From: Paucibacter aquatile
GTDB lineage: Bacteria > Pseudomonadota > Gammaproteobacteria > Burkholderiales > Burkholderiaceae_C
Assembly: GCF_002885975.1 (NCBI RefSeq)
Contig: NZ_POSP01000004.1
Coordinates: 744,001 to 808,000 of the forward strand
Direction of reading: 5' to 3'
Length of the DNA: 64,000 nucleotides
Part shown: positions 1 to 8,478 of the stretch, in pieces
Numbering within the stretch: the first letter of the stretch is position 1
How the letters are laid out: each line of letters starts with the position of its first letter
Notes under the pieces: model-generated
The model's database searches: none
The model's input: the letters and a program-made list of their open reading frames with translations, nothing else
What the model was told of the DNA's origin: nothing
Program-made: the position numbers and the translations under genes

Positions 1-350
1 GTCTGGCGGCAGAGGAAGGCCGGGGTCTGCAGCACGTCGACGACGCTGGCGACCTCGGCCACCTGCGATTCATCGTGCACATCGGTGATGATGGGCAGCT
101 GCAGCTGGCGGCGCACTTCATCGAGGATCTTCAGGCCGGCATCGATGCCGACGCCGCGCTTGGTCGAACCCGAGGAGCGGTTGGCCTTGTCGAATGAGCC
201 TTTGTAAATCAGCGGAATGCCCAGAGCCGTGCAGGCTTCCTTGAGCTGACCGGCCACGTCGAGCGACATCTCCAGGCCCTCGATCGAGCAGGTGCCGGCG
301 ATCAGGAAGAAAGGTCGGTCGATGCCGACCTCAAAACCGCAAAGCTTCAT
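1..350 (-). CDS. kdsA: 3-deoxy-8-phosphooctulonate synthase (KDO-8-P synthase), 3' end missing
   Basis: The first 116 codons of KdsA are present; the rest lies beyond base 1. The enzyme condenses phosphoenolpyruvate with arabinose 5-phosphate to give KDO 8-phosphate, the precursor of the inner-core sugar of lipopolysaccharide, in the cytoplasm. The translation starts MKLCGFEVGIDRPFFLIAGT and continues with IYKGSFDKANRSS and ITDVHDESQ, which are characteristic of the class I DAHP/KDO8P synthase barrel. It starts 13 bases after the pyrG stop on the same strand, so the two are probably co-transcribed, as is usual in betaproteobacteria, where eno often follows. Identity is secure; only the C-terminal half cannot be checked. 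Confidence 0.93.
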   Translation of the reverse strand, partial: MKLCGFEVGIDRPFFLIAGTCSIEGLEMSLDVAGQLKEACTALGIPLIYKGSFDKANRSSGSTKRGVGIDAGLKILDEVRRQLQLPIITDVHDESQVAEVASVVDVLQTPAFLCRQ

Positions 351-363
351 GGGCAGGATTCCT

Positions 364-2007
364 TCAGGCCTGTTTGTGGTTCAGTGCCGCCTTGATGAAG
401 GCGGTGAACAGCGGGTGGCCGTCCCAGGGGGTGGACTTGAACTCGGGGTGGAATTGCACGCCGACATACCAGGGGTGCACCTCGCGCGGCAGTTCCACCA
501 TCTCGGTCAGCTTTTCACGCTGGGTGATGGCCGAGATCACCAGGCCGGCGTTCTGCAGCTTGTCCAGGTAATGGGTGTTGGCTTCGAAGCGGTGGCGGTG
601 ACGCTCGCTGACCACCGGGCCGTAGATGTCGAAGGCCAGGGTGCCGGCCTTGACGTCCGAGCTCTGCGCACCGAGGCGCATGGTGCCGCCGAGGTCGCTC
701 TTCTCGTCACGCTTCTGGATCGAGCCGTCGGCGTCTTGCCACTCGTCGATCAGGGCGATCACCGGGTGCGGGGTCTCGGGTTCGAACTCGGTCGAGTTGG
801 CGCCGGTCAGGCCCGCCATATTGCGGGCGTACTCGATGGTGGCGACCTGCATGCCCAGGCAGATGCCCAGGTAGGGCACTTTGTGTTCACGGGCGTACTG
901 GGCGGCCAGGATCTTGCCTTCCACGCCGCGCTTGCCGAAGCCGCCGGGCACCAGGATGGCGTCGAACTGCTTCAGCTGCGAGATGTTCTCGGCGTTCAGC
1001 ATTTCGGAGTCCACGTACTCGATATTGACGCGTGCGTGGTTGTGGATGCCGGCGTGGCGAAGGGCCTCGTTCAGCGACTTGTAGGAGTCGCTTAAGTCGG
1101 TGTACTTGCCGCACATGGCAATGGTCACGTCCTTGGCGGGGTTCTCGACCTCGCTGACCAGGGTATCCCAGCGCTTCAGGTCGGCCGACTTGGTGTTGAG
1201 CTGCAGCTTGGTGCAGATCAGCTGGTCCAGGCCCTGCTCGTGCAGCATGCGCGGCACTTTGTAGATGGTGTTGACGTCCCACATGGAGATCACACCGTAC
1301 TCAGGCACATTGGTGAAGAGCGAAATCTTGCCGCGCTCGTCATCGGGGATGCGGCGGTCAGCGCGGCACAGCAGGGCGTCCGGCTGGATGCCGATTTCGC
1401 GCAGCTTCTGCACCGTGTGCTGAGTCGGCTTGGTCTTCAGCTCACCGGCCGCAGCGATCCAGGGCACATAGGTCAGGTGCACGAAGGCGACATTGTTCGG
1501 GCCTGCCTTCAGGCTCATCTGGCGCGCCGCTTCGAGGAAGGGCAGGGACTCGATGTCGCCGACCGTGCCGCCGATTTCCACAATGGCCACGTCGACTGCA
1601 TCGGGCGTGCCGGCACCGGCGCCGCGGCGGACGAAGTCCTGGATTTCGTTGGTGATGTGCGGAATCACCTGCACCGTCTTGCCGAGGTAATCACCGCGGC
1701 GTTCCTTCTCCAGCACGGACATATAGATCTGTCCGGTGGTGAAGTTGTTGGCGCGCTTCATGCGCGTGGTGATGAAGCGCTCGTAGTGACCCAGATCCAA
1801 GTCCGTCTCGGCGCCGTCTTCGGTCACGAAGACTTCGCCATGCTGGAACGGGGACATCGTGCCCGGATCGACGTTGATGTACGGATCCAGTTTGATGAGG
1901 GTGACCTTGAGGCCGCGCGATTCGAGGATGGCAGCCAGTGAGGCCGATGCGATGCCCTTGCCGAGGGAGGACACCACACCGCCTGTGACGTAGACGTACT
2001 TGGTCAT
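364..2007 (-). CDS. pyrG: CTP synthase (glutamine-hydrolysing)
   Basis: This 547-residue protein is full length for bacterial CTP synthase, which aminates UTP to CTP using glutamine and ATP. The N-terminal synthetase domain starts with YVTGGVVSSLGKGIASASLA (P-loop-like dethiobiotin synthetase fold) and has the SPFQHGEVFVTEDGAETDLD segment that shapes the UTP/ATP site. The C-terminal class I glutamine amidotransferase domain shows the nucleophile motif GICLGMQ and the downstream histidine/glutamate motif GVQFHPEFKSTP. The start is the ATG at 2007; a perfect -10 box lies about 45 bases upstream. kdsA follows within 13 bases, suggesting a pyrG-kdsA operon. Confidence 0.97.
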   Translation of the reverse strand: MTKYVYVTGGVVSSLGKGIASASLAAILESRGLKVTLIKLDPYINVDPGTMSPFQHGEVFVTEDGAETDLDLGHYERFITTRMKRANNFTTGQIYMSVLEKERRGDYLGKTVQVIPHITNEIQDFVRRGAGAGTPDAVDVAIVEIGGTVGDIESLPFLEAARQMSLKAGPNNVAFVHLTYVPWIAAAGELKTKPTQHTVQKLREIGIQPDALLCRADRRIPDDERGKISLFTNVPEYGVISMWDVNTIYKVPRMLHEQGLDQLICTKLQLNTKSADLKRWDTLVSEVENPAKDVTIAMCGKYTDLSDSYKSLNEALRHAGIHNHARVNIEYVDSEMLNAENISQLKQFDAILVPGGFGKRGVEGKILAAQYAREHKVPYLGICLGMQVATIEYARNMAGLTGANSTEFEPETPHPVIALIDEWQDADGSIQKRDEKSDLGGTMRLGAQSSDVKAGTLAFDIYGPVVSERHRHRFEANTHYLDKLQNAGLVISAITQREKLTEMVELPREVHPWYVGVQFHPEFKSTPWDGHPLFTAFIKAALNHKQA

Positions 2008-2051
2008 GTCGTGCAGCGTTCTCGTGAAAAACGCTGTGGTGGTAAAGCGCG

Positions 2052-2057
2052 ATTATA
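2052..2057 (-). promoter_or_regulatory. Candidate -10 box for pyrG
   Basis: The minus strand reads TATAAT exactly, about 45 bases before the pyrG start codon, in the gap between pyrG and the upstream hydrolase gene. No good TTGACA-like -35 is visible at 16-18 bases spacing, so only the -10 element is supported. Confidence 0.45.
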
Positions 2058-2095
2058 GCGAGGCCCGACGGACCGCTCGGACACCGGCCCGGGAA

Positions 2096-2917
2096 TCAGT
2101 CCGGGGACGGTGTGGAAAGCTGCATGGCCTCCAGCAACTGCAGCACGAGGGAGGCCGTGTCGTCAGGGCGCTCGAAAGGAAAGAGGTGGCTGCCCTCCAT
2201 CCAGACGAAGTGGGGCCCGGCTAGGGCCTTGCTGGCGGCGGCGCCCGCCTGGCGCAGTTCCTCGGATTGGGTGCCCGCCACAAAGGCCACCGGGCAGCGC
2301 AGCGGATGCCGGCGCAGCAGGCTCGGCAGGTGATGGGGCAGGGTGTCGTAGATGCGGGTCTCGATCTCGCGGCGAAAGCGCAGGCGGCGGCGCCCATCCT
2401 GTTCTTCAAAACCACCGTCCACATAGTCCTGCAGCACCCGTGGGTCCCAGCGCGCGAATTTGTGCTTGCTGGCGAAGTGGCTCATCACCGCCTCGCGATC
2501 CGGCCATTCGTAGCGGCGCTGGCTGGACACCTTGCCCGGCGAGACCCGGTGGATCAGCCTTGTGGCCTTGGCCACCCGCACGCTCTGGGCACGCCAACCG
2601 CTGACCACCGGCGAGTCCAGCATCACCAGGCTTTGCACCAGTTCCGGCTGCTGGCAGGCGACCAGCAGGCTCAGCATGCCGCCCAGGGAATGGCCGACCA
2701 GGCTGACCGGCCCGCTGGGTTTCACCTCCGTGCGGATGAAATCGATCAGCTCGTCGCGCAGATGCGGCCAGTTGCTGCTGACCGGATAGGCCGGGTTGTG
2801 GCCGATCTGAGGCAAGGCATGGACCTGCCAGCCGGCGCGCCGCCAGGCCTCGAAATGCAGGCGGTAGCAGGCTGCACCAAAGCCGTTGGCGTGGGAGAAG
2901 ACGAGAGTCCGGTTCAT
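2096..2917 (-). CDS. Alpha/beta-fold hydrolase, substrate unknown
   Basis: A 273-residue single-domain alpha/beta hydrolase. The oxyanion segment VFSHANGFGAACY is near the N-terminus. The nucleophile elbow is GHSLGGM (about residue 107), and a likely catalytic histidine sits in MEGSHLFPFE near the C-terminus after the AFVAGTQSE strand. There is no signal peptide, so it is cytoplasmic. It lies between mutS and pyrG on the same strand, 24 bases after the mutS-side gap, but nothing nearby indicates a substrate. Esterase, thioesterase or haloperoxidase-like activity would all fit the fold. The family assignment is firm; the function is not known. Confidence 0.85.
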   Translation of the reverse strand: MNRTLVFSHANGFGAACYRLHFEAWRRAGWQVHALPQIGHNPAYPVSSNWPHLRDELIDFIRTEVKPSGPVSLVGHSLGGMLSLLVACQQPELVQSLVMLDSPVVSGWRAQSVRVAKATRLIHRVSPGKVSSQRRYEWPDREAVMSHFASKHKFARWDPRVLQDYVDGGFEEQDGRRRLRFRREIETRIYDTLPHHLPSLLRRHPLRCPVAFVAGTQSEELRQAGAAASKALAGPHFVWMEGSHLFPFERPDDTASLVLQLLEAMQLSTPSPD

Positions 2918-2941
2918 TCCTAGGAGCGCCGGGCGGCGGGG

Positions 2942-5536
2942 CTACTCGGCCTGGCTCAGCTTCTTGAGCCGGTAGACCAGGTCCAGCGCTTCGCGCGGCG
3001 TGAGCGTGTCGGGGTCCACATCATTGATGGCTTGGCTCAGTGTGCTTGTCGCTTGCGAGACAGGCGGCGGCTCGGGCGCGGCCGGCGGTGGCGCAAACAA
3101 GTCGATCTGCGCCTGGCCTTCGCCGGCTTTGGCCTCCAGGGCCTCCAGCGTGGCCCGTGCCTGGCGCACCAGGGAGGCGGGCATGCCGGCCAAACGTGCC
3201 ACCTGCACGCCATAGCTGCGGCTGGCCGGGCCGGGCTGGATCTCGTGCAGGAAGACGATGTCGTCGCCGCTCTCGACCGCGCCGACGTGGCAGTTGATGG
3301 CCTGCGGGTGCTTGCTCGGGAACTCGGTCAGCTCGAAATAGTGGGTGGCAAAGAGCGTGAAGGCGCGGCTCTTGTCATGCAGATGGCTGGCGATGGCGCC
3401 GGCCAGGGCCAGGCCATCGAAGGTGGAGGTGCCGCGGCCGATCTCGTCCATCAGCACCAGGGACTGCTCGGTGGCACTGTGCAGAATCGCCGCGCCCTCG
3501 GTCATTTCCAGCATGAAGGTGGACTGGGCATTGGCCAGGTCGTCGGCCGCGCCGATGCGGGTGTGGATGGCATCCATGGGCCCCAGCCGGCAGGCGCTGG
3601 CCGGCACATAGCTGCCGATGGCCGCCAGCAGGCTGATCAAGGCCACCTGGCGCATGAAGGTGCTCTTGCCGCCCATATTCGGGCCGGTGATCACGGCCAT
3701 GCGGGTGCGCGCATCGAGCCGGCAGTCGTTGGCCATGAACTCACCCGCGCCGGTTTCGCGTAGGCGCGATTCCACCACCGGGTGGCGGCCCTGGCTGATG
3801 TCGATGCAGGGCTGGTTGACGAACTCCGGCCGGCACCAGTTGAGCGTGGCGGCGCGCTCGGCCAGGGCCGCCAGGGCGTCCAGGCTGGCCAGGGCGCGGC
3901 CCAGGGCGGACAGCGGCTGCAGCGACTCGATCAGCCAGTCGATCAGCTGCTCGAACAGCAGCTTCTCTCGCGCAAGCGAGCGCTCTTGCGCCGACAGGGC
4001 TTTGTCCTCGAAAGCCTTGAGCTCGGGCGTGATGTAGCGCTCGGCGTTCTTCAAGGTCTGGCGGCGCTGGTAGTCGCTCGGCACCTTGTCCACCTGGCCC
4101 TGCGTCACCTCGATGTAGAAGCCATGGACTTTGTTGAACTGCACGCGCAGATTGGGGATGCCGGTGCGTGCACGCTCGCGGGTTTCCAGGTCCAGCAGGA
4201 AGGCGTCGCAGTTGTTCTGGATGGCGCGCAGCTCGTCCAGTTCAGCATCGAAGCCACTGGCGATCACGCCACCGTCTCGCACCAGAACGGCCGGCTCTTC
4301 GGCAATCGCGCGGTTCAGCATCTGCTCCAGCTCGGGAGAGGCGAGCAGGCCCTGGGCCAGCTGATCCAGCAGTTCGCTGCTACCGGGGGGCACGGTCTGC
4401 TGCAGCTCGGGCAGGATGTGCAGGGTGGCGCGCAGGCCGGCCAGCTCTCGCGGGCGCACCTGGCGCAAGGCGATGCGGGCGGCGATGCGCTCGACATCCG
4501 ACACCTGGCGCAGCGCCTCGCGCAGGGGCTCGGGCCGGGCCTGCAGCAGGGCGGCGATGGCGCCATGGCGTGCCAGGGCCTCGGCGCGTTCGCGCTTGGG
4601 GTGCAGCAGCCAGTGGCGCAGGGCGCGGCTGCCCATGCCGGTGCGGCAGCTGTCCAGCAGGGAGAGCAGGGTGGGGCTGGTCTCGCCGCGCAGGGTCTGC
4701 GTCAGTTCCAGATTGCGCTGGGTGGCGGGTGGCAGGTCCAGCAGTTCGCTGCTGCGCTGCACGCTGAGCGCGCGCACATGGGCCAGGGCGCGGCCCTGGG
4801 TGTGTTCGGCATAGCTGAGCAGGGCCGCCGCGGCCGCTTGCGCCGCCGTCATCTGCTGGGCGTTGTAGCCGGCCAGGCTGGCCACGCCGAGCTGCTCGCA
4901 GAGCTTGCGGGCACCCAGGGCGGTGTCGAACTGCCAGCTCGGGCGGTTGGTGATGGGCGCGCGCGCGGCCAGTACGGCGGCGGGCTGGCGCTCGCGGTCC
5001 ACCAGCACCTCGGCCGGGCTCAGGCGGGCCAGCCAGGAGGGCAGCTCACGCTCCGTGCATTCGGCCAGGCCCAGCTGACCCTGGGTCAGCGAGAGCCAGG
5101 CCAGGCCATGGGTCTTGCCTTGCTGAACGACCGAGAGCAGCACCGAGTCCTGCTTGTCGGCCAGCAGCTCGCTGTCGGTGACCGTGCCGGGCGTGACCAC
5201 ACGCACCACCTTGCGCTCCACCGGGCCTTTGGAGGTGGCCACATCGCCCACCTGTTCGGCAATCGCCACCGCCTCACCCAGTTTGATCAGCTTGGCCAGA
5301 TAACTCTCCAGCGCATGGACCGGCACGCCGGCCATCACCACTGGCTCGCCAGCGCTCTGGCCGCGGGTGGTCAGGGTGATGTCGAGCAGCTGGTTGCACT
5401 TGCGGGCGTCGTCGAAGAAGACCTCGTAAAAGTCGCCCATGCGGAAGAACACCAGCTCCTCGGGGTGCTCGTGCTTGATGCGCAGGTACTGCGCCATCAC
5501 CGGCGTGTGGGCAGAGAAATCCGGGGCGTGGCTCAT
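2942..5536 (-). CDS. mutS: DNA mismatch repair protein MutS
   Basis: The protein is 864 residues from the ATG at 5536, the usual length for MutS1, which finds mismatches and recruits MutL. The mismatch-reading Phe-x-Glu motif (GDFYEVFF) falls at residues 36-38, the same numbering as in E. coli MutS, which supports this start over an upstream TTG at 5581. The C-terminal ATPase has Walker A GPNMGGKSTF, the signature region DEIGRGTSTFDG and TLFATHYFELTE. The upstream TTG extension would run through a terminator hairpin and a 15-base tandem repeat, so it is unlikely to be translated. No strong Shine-Dalgarno sequence is visible. Confidence 0.97.
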   Translation of the reverse strand: MSHAPDFSAHTPVMAQYLRIKHEHPEELVFFRMGDFYEVFFDDARKCNQLLDITLTTRGQSAGEPVVMAGVPVHALESYLAKLIKLGEAVAIAEQVGDVATSKGPVERKVVRVVTPGTVTDSELLADKQDSVLLSVVQQGKTHGLAWLSLTQGQLGLAECTERELPSWLARLSPAEVLVDRERQPAAVLAARAPITNRPSWQFDTALGARKLCEQLGVASLAGYNAQQMTAAQAAAAALLSYAEHTQGRALAHVRALSVQRSSELLDLPPATQRNLELTQTLRGETSPTLLSLLDSCRTGMGSRALRHWLLHPKRERAEALARHGAIAALLQARPEPLREALRQVSDVERIAARIALRQVRPRELAGLRATLHILPELQQTVPPGSSELLDQLAQGLLASPELEQMLNRAIAEEPAVLVRDGGVIASGFDAELDELRAIQNNCDAFLLDLETRERARTGIPNLRVQFNKVHGFYIEVTQGQVDKVPSDYQRRQTLKNAERYITPELKAFEDKALSAQERSLAREKLLFEQLIDWLIESLQPLSALGRALASLDALAALAERAATLNWCRPEFVNQPCIDISQGRHPVVESRLRETGAGEFMANDCRLDARTRMAVITGPNMGGKSTFMRQVALISLLAAIGSYVPASACRLGPMDAIHTRIGAADDLANAQSTFMLEMTEGAAILHSATEQSLVLMDEIGRGTSTFDGLALAGAIASHLHDKSRAFTLFATHYFELTEFPSKHPQAINCHVGAVESGDDIVFLHEIQPGPASRSYGVQVARLAGMPASLVRQARATLEALEAKAGEGQAQIDLFAPPPAAPEPPPVSQATSTLSQAINDVDPDTLTPREALDLVYRLKKLSQAE

Positions 5537-5577
5537 GATCGGGATGCGGGCGTCGGTGATGCGGGCGTCAGAAATGA

Positions 5578-5604
5578 ACAAAGCCCTCGGGCGGAGGGCT
5601 TTGT
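5578..5604 (-). terminator. Hairpin terminator after suhB
   Basis: Perfect 11-base-pair inverted repeat (ACAAAGCCCTC / GAGGGCTTTGT) with a 5-base loop, 34 bases downstream of the suhB stop and upstream of mutS. It separates suhB transcription from mutS and argues against a longer MutS N-terminus. Confidence 0.75.
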
Positions 5605-5638
5605 CGGTCAGGGGTGCTGAGACAGCTCAGCGCGCAGT

Positions 5639-6619
5639 TTAAGCGCCTTCGCCACCCAGTTCATCCTTGCGGATGCGCACCGCGGCGCGCTTCTTCGGTG
5701 CGGCGGCAGCGTCCGCGGCCACAACGCCCGCAGCGTCTGCGGTCTTCTTCTTGCCTGCGGCCTTGCCGTCTGCCGGCTTGGCATCGCCTTCGGCCTCTTC
5801 CGCCGTGATCACGCGGGTGTAGGGCGCCAGGATCTGCACCAACTGGCCGTAGATCTTGGGGCTGCCGGCCACCACTTCGCGCTGGTGCAGGAAGTCAGCT
5901 TCGCCGGTGAAGTTGCCGATCAGGCCGCCGGCTTCGGTGATGATCAGCGAGCCCGCGGCCACATCCCAGGGCTGCAGGCCGGTCTCAAAGAAGGCGTCGT
6001 AGTAGCCGGCGGCCACATAGCAGAGGTCCAGGGCGGCGGCGCCCGGGCGGCGCAGGCCGGCGCATTCGACCATCACCGCTTCGAACATCTTCATATAGCG
6101 CTTGAAGTTGTCGCCGCGGCGGAAGGGGAAGCCGGTGCCGATCAGGGCATCGCTCAAGCGGGTGCGCTTGGAGACGCGCAGGCGGCGGTCGTTCAGGAAG
6201 GCGCCACGGCCCTTGGTGGCGTAGAACAGGTCGTTGCGGGTCGGGTCGTAGACAACCGCCTGCTGCACCACGCCGCGGTGTGCCAGAGCGATCGACACGC
6301 AGTACATGGGCAGGCCGTGGATGAAGTTGGTGGTGCCGTCCAGGGGATCGATGATCCAGACGAATTCGGAATGCTTGGCGCCGTACTCGCGACCCGACTC
6401 TTCGGCGAGGATGCCGTGGTCAGGGTAGGCCTGGAGTAGGGTTTCGATGATGACTTTTTCTGCCGCTTGGTCCACCTCGGTCACGAAGTCATTGGGCGAC
6501 TTGGTGTTGATCTTCAGGATATCGAGGTCCATCGAGGCGCGGTTGATGATGGCGCCAGCTGCGCGTGCCGCTTTGATGGCGACATTGAGCATGGGATGGA
6601 GTGAAGCTTGCTGCGACAT
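5639..6619 (-). CDS. suhB: Inositol monophosphatase family protein SuhB, with long C-terminal tail
   Basis: A 326-residue member of the lithium-sensitive, Mg-dependent sugar-phosphatase family; in E. coli, SuhB also acts in rRNA antitermination complexes. The metal-binding motifs are clear: AEESGREYG, then DPLDGTTNFIHGLP, and the C-terminal motif WDVAAGSLIITEAGG. The core ends near residue 270. It is followed by about 55 residues rich in Ala and Lys (for example AAGKKKTADAAG and VRIRKDELGG) that the E. coli enzyme lacks. The gene is divergent from trmJ, as in many proteobacteria. The tail may be a nucleic-acid or ribosome contact, but that is inference. Confidence 0.93.
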   Translation of the reverse strand: MSQQASLHPMLNVAIKAARAAGAIINRASMDLDILKINTKSPNDFVTEVDQAAEKVIIETLLQAYPDHGILAEESGREYGAKHSEFVWIIDPLDGTTNFIHGLPMYCVSIALAHRGVVQQAVVYDPTRNDLFYATKGRGAFLNDRRLRVSKRTRLSDALIGTGFPFRRGDNFKRYMKMFEAVMVECAGLRRPGAAALDLCYVAAGYYDAFFETGLQPWDVAAGSLIITEAGGLIGNFTGEADFLHQREVVAGSPKIYGQLVQILAPYTRVITAEEAEGDAKPADGKAAGKKKTADAAGVVAADAAAAPKKRAAVRIRKDELGGEGA

Positions 6620-6696
6620 GCGTGAAACCTTGCCTGAAGAAGGAGGGTTGAGGTGGACTGGCGAAGAAAAAGAGCGTCTCTAGTGCTGTGGCCGGT

Positions 6697-6716
6697 CTGA
6701 AACTGTTCGGTTTCAG
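6697..6716. repeat. Perfect inverted repeat between suhB and trmJ
   Basis: CTGAAAC and GTTTCAG separated by 6 bases, in the 210-base gap between divergent suhB and trmJ. It has the size and spacing of a dimeric regulator site, but could also be an RNA hairpin in either leader. No regulator can be named. Confidence 0.4.
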
Positions 6717-6829
6717 GGCAGCGAGCCTAGGATAATCCCGCATTTTAACCGAGGCGCGGGTTTTGCCTAGCGATTCCTTGGCCGATCTTTCTCGATTCTG
6801 CCCGGCTGACCCCGGTGCCCCGCGTTGAT

Positions 6830-7549
6830 ATGACACGTTTTGTCTTGATTCAGACCAGCCACCCCGGCAATGTGGGCGCCACCGCCCGGGCCATGAAGGT
6901 GATGGGTTTTTCCGAGCTGGTGCTGGTGCGGCCGCGCTTTGCCGATGTGCTGAGCCAGGAAGAAACGGTGGCCATGGCCAGCGGCGCGGCCGACATCCTC
7001 ACCCGGGCGCGCATCGTCGACAGCCTGGAAGAAGCGCTCGACGGCGTCACCTTTGCCTGCGCCACGGCCATGACGCCGCGCGACTTCGGCCCGCCGGTGC
7101 GCGAGCCGCGCGCCTTGTTCGCCGAGCTGGCGGCCTCCGAGCACAAACTGGGCCTGGTGTTCGGCTCCGAGCGCTACGGCATGAGCAATGAAGACGTGTA
7201 CCGCTGCCACGCGGTGCTGTCGATTCCCACCCACCCGGACTACGGCTCTTTGAACCTGGCCCAGGCCGTGCAACTGCTGGCCTACGACTGGCGCCAGGCG
7301 CTGGGGGGCTTCAGCGTGGCCGCGCGCACGCCCGACCCGAATCTGGCCGATGCGCGCGCGGTGCAGGGCTTGCTCACGCATCTGCAGGCCTCGCTGGAGC
7401 AGATCGGCTTTCTGGACCCGGCCGCGCCCCGCAAGCTGATGCCGCGCCTGAACCAGCTCTTCAACCGCGCACAGCTGAGCACCGAGGAAGTCCACATCCT
7501 GCGCGGTATTGCGCGGGCCATGGTGGAGCCGTATCAACGTGACGCCTGA
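6830..7549 (+). CDS. trmJ: tRNA (cytidine/uridine-2'-O-)-methyltransferase TrmJ
   Basis: A 239-residue SPOUT-fold RNA 2'-O-methyltransferase of the TrmH family group 1; in E. coli, TrmJ methylates position 32 of the tRNA anticodon loop. Motif 1 is HPGNVGATARAMKVMGF near the N-terminus. The knotted SAM-binding part is seen in GLVFGSERYGMSNED and SIPTHPDYGSLNLAQAVQL. The C-terminal helical extension, including PRLNQLFNRA, is typical of TrmJ. The ATG at 6830 starts in register with the family; a GTG at 6815 would add five residues. It sits between suhB (divergent) and cysE (downstream, same strand). Confidence 0.93.
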   Translation: MTRFVLIQTSHPGNVGATARAMKVMGFSELVLVRPRFADVLSQEETVAMASGAADILTRARIVDSLEEALDGVTFACATAMTPRDFGPPVREPRALFAELAASEHKLGLVFGSERYGMSNEDVYRCHAVLSIPTHPDYGSLNLAQAVQLLAYDWRQALGGFSVAARTPDPNLADARAVQGLLTHLQASLEQIGFLDPAAPRKLMPRLNQLFNRAQLSTEEVHILRGIARAMVEPYQRDA

Positions 7550-7598
7550 CACCTGAGGCGCGCCGCTTGAAGCGCCGCTCCTGGCGCATCAGCCGCTC

Positions 7599-7629
7599 TT
7601 GAACGGGCTTTTGCTGCCGCCGCTAAACT
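7599..7629 (+). promoter_or_regulatory. Possible promoter upstream of cysE
   Basis: TTGAAC at 7599-7604 and TAAACT at 7624-7629, separated by 19 bases, about 30 bases before the cysE start. The spacing is longer than the 17-base ideal, so this is a weak call. Confidence 0.3.
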
Positions 7630-7657
7630 GGCCGACCCCTGTTTCCTTTGACGCCCC

Positions 7658-8434
7658 ATGTTCCAGCGCCTCCGCGAAGACATCGCCTGCATCCTTGAGC
7701 GCGACCCGGCTGCCCGGTCGACCTGGGAGGTGCTGACCTGTTATCCAGGCCTGCATGCGCTGTGGATGCATCGCCGCGCGCACTGGTGCTGGCGCCACGG
7801 CCTGCGCTGGACCGGGCGGTTCATCTCGCATCTGAGCCGCTTCCTGACCGGTATCGAGATCCACCCGGGCGCCACCATCGCCCGCCGTGTGTTCATCGAC
7901 CACGGCATGGGCGTGGTGATCGGCGAGATGGCCGAGATCGGCGAAGGCTGCACGATTTACCAGGGCGTGACCTTGGGCGGCACCTCGCTGGTCAAGGGCG
8001 CCAAACGCCACCCGACGCTGGAGGCGGGTGTCATCGTTGGTGCCCATGCCTGCGTGCTGGGCGGCTTCACGGTGGGGGCGGGCGCGCGCATCGGTTCGGG
8101 CGCGGTGGTCACGCGCCCGGTGCCGGCCAATGCCACGGCGGTGGGCAACCCGGCCCGCATCATCGAAGCCAAGGCCGATGCCCGCCGCGAAGAGCAGGCG
8201 GCCAAGATGGGCTTCTCGGCCTACGGGGTCAGCCAGGGTGATGACCCGGTGGCGCAAGCCATGCGGGGCCTGATCGACAGCGCCGCCGGCCATGAGCATC
8301 AGATCGCCTTGCTGTGGCAGGCGGTGTGCAAGCTGTCGGCGGCAGCGCCGGCCCAGCTGGGCGATTGTGTGCCGGCGGGCGCGCGGCAATGCGAGGACTT
8401 CGACGCCGCGTCGCTGAACCAGCTGGTTAAGTGA
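7658..8434 (+). CDS. cysE: Serine O-acetyltransferase
   Basis: This 258-residue protein makes O-acetylserine from serine and acetyl-CoA, the committed step of cysteine synthesis. After a short helical N-terminal region (residues 1-60) it shows the left-handed beta-helix built of hexapeptide repeats: IEIHPGATIARRVFIDHG, MGVVIGEMAEIGEGCTIYQG, VTLGGTSLVKGAKRHPTL and the closing GNPARII. The catalytic His is in the FIDHG turn. A non-repeat C-terminal tail of about 80 residues follows, containing the variable end that in other CysE proteins binds CysK or cysteine. It lies downstream of trmJ on the same strand, with a 108-base gap that may hold its own promoter. Confidence 0.94.
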   Translation: MFQRLREDIACILERDPAARSTWEVLTCYPGLHALWMHRRAHWCWRHGLRWTGRFISHLSRFLTGIEIHPGATIARRVFIDHGMGVVIGEMAEIGEGCTIYQGVTLGGTSLVKGAKRHPTLEAGVIVGAHACVLGGFTVGAGARIGSGAVVTRPVPANATAVGNPARIIEAKADARREEQAAKMGFSAYGVSQGDDPVAQAMRGLIDSAAGHEHQIALLWQAVCKLSAAAPAQLGDCVPAGARQCEDFDAASLNQLVK

Positions 8435-8436
8435 AG

Positions 8437-8453
8437 GCCCTGAAATTCAGGGC
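8437..8453. terminator. Short hairpin between convergent cysE and mogA
   Basis: GCCCTGAA and TTCAGGGC flank a single central A immediately after the cysE stop and just before the mogA stop. It could end transcription from either side, but no long T run follows. Confidence 0.4.
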
Positions 8454-8478
8454 TTGGGGCTGACGCTGCTCTGCCGGC

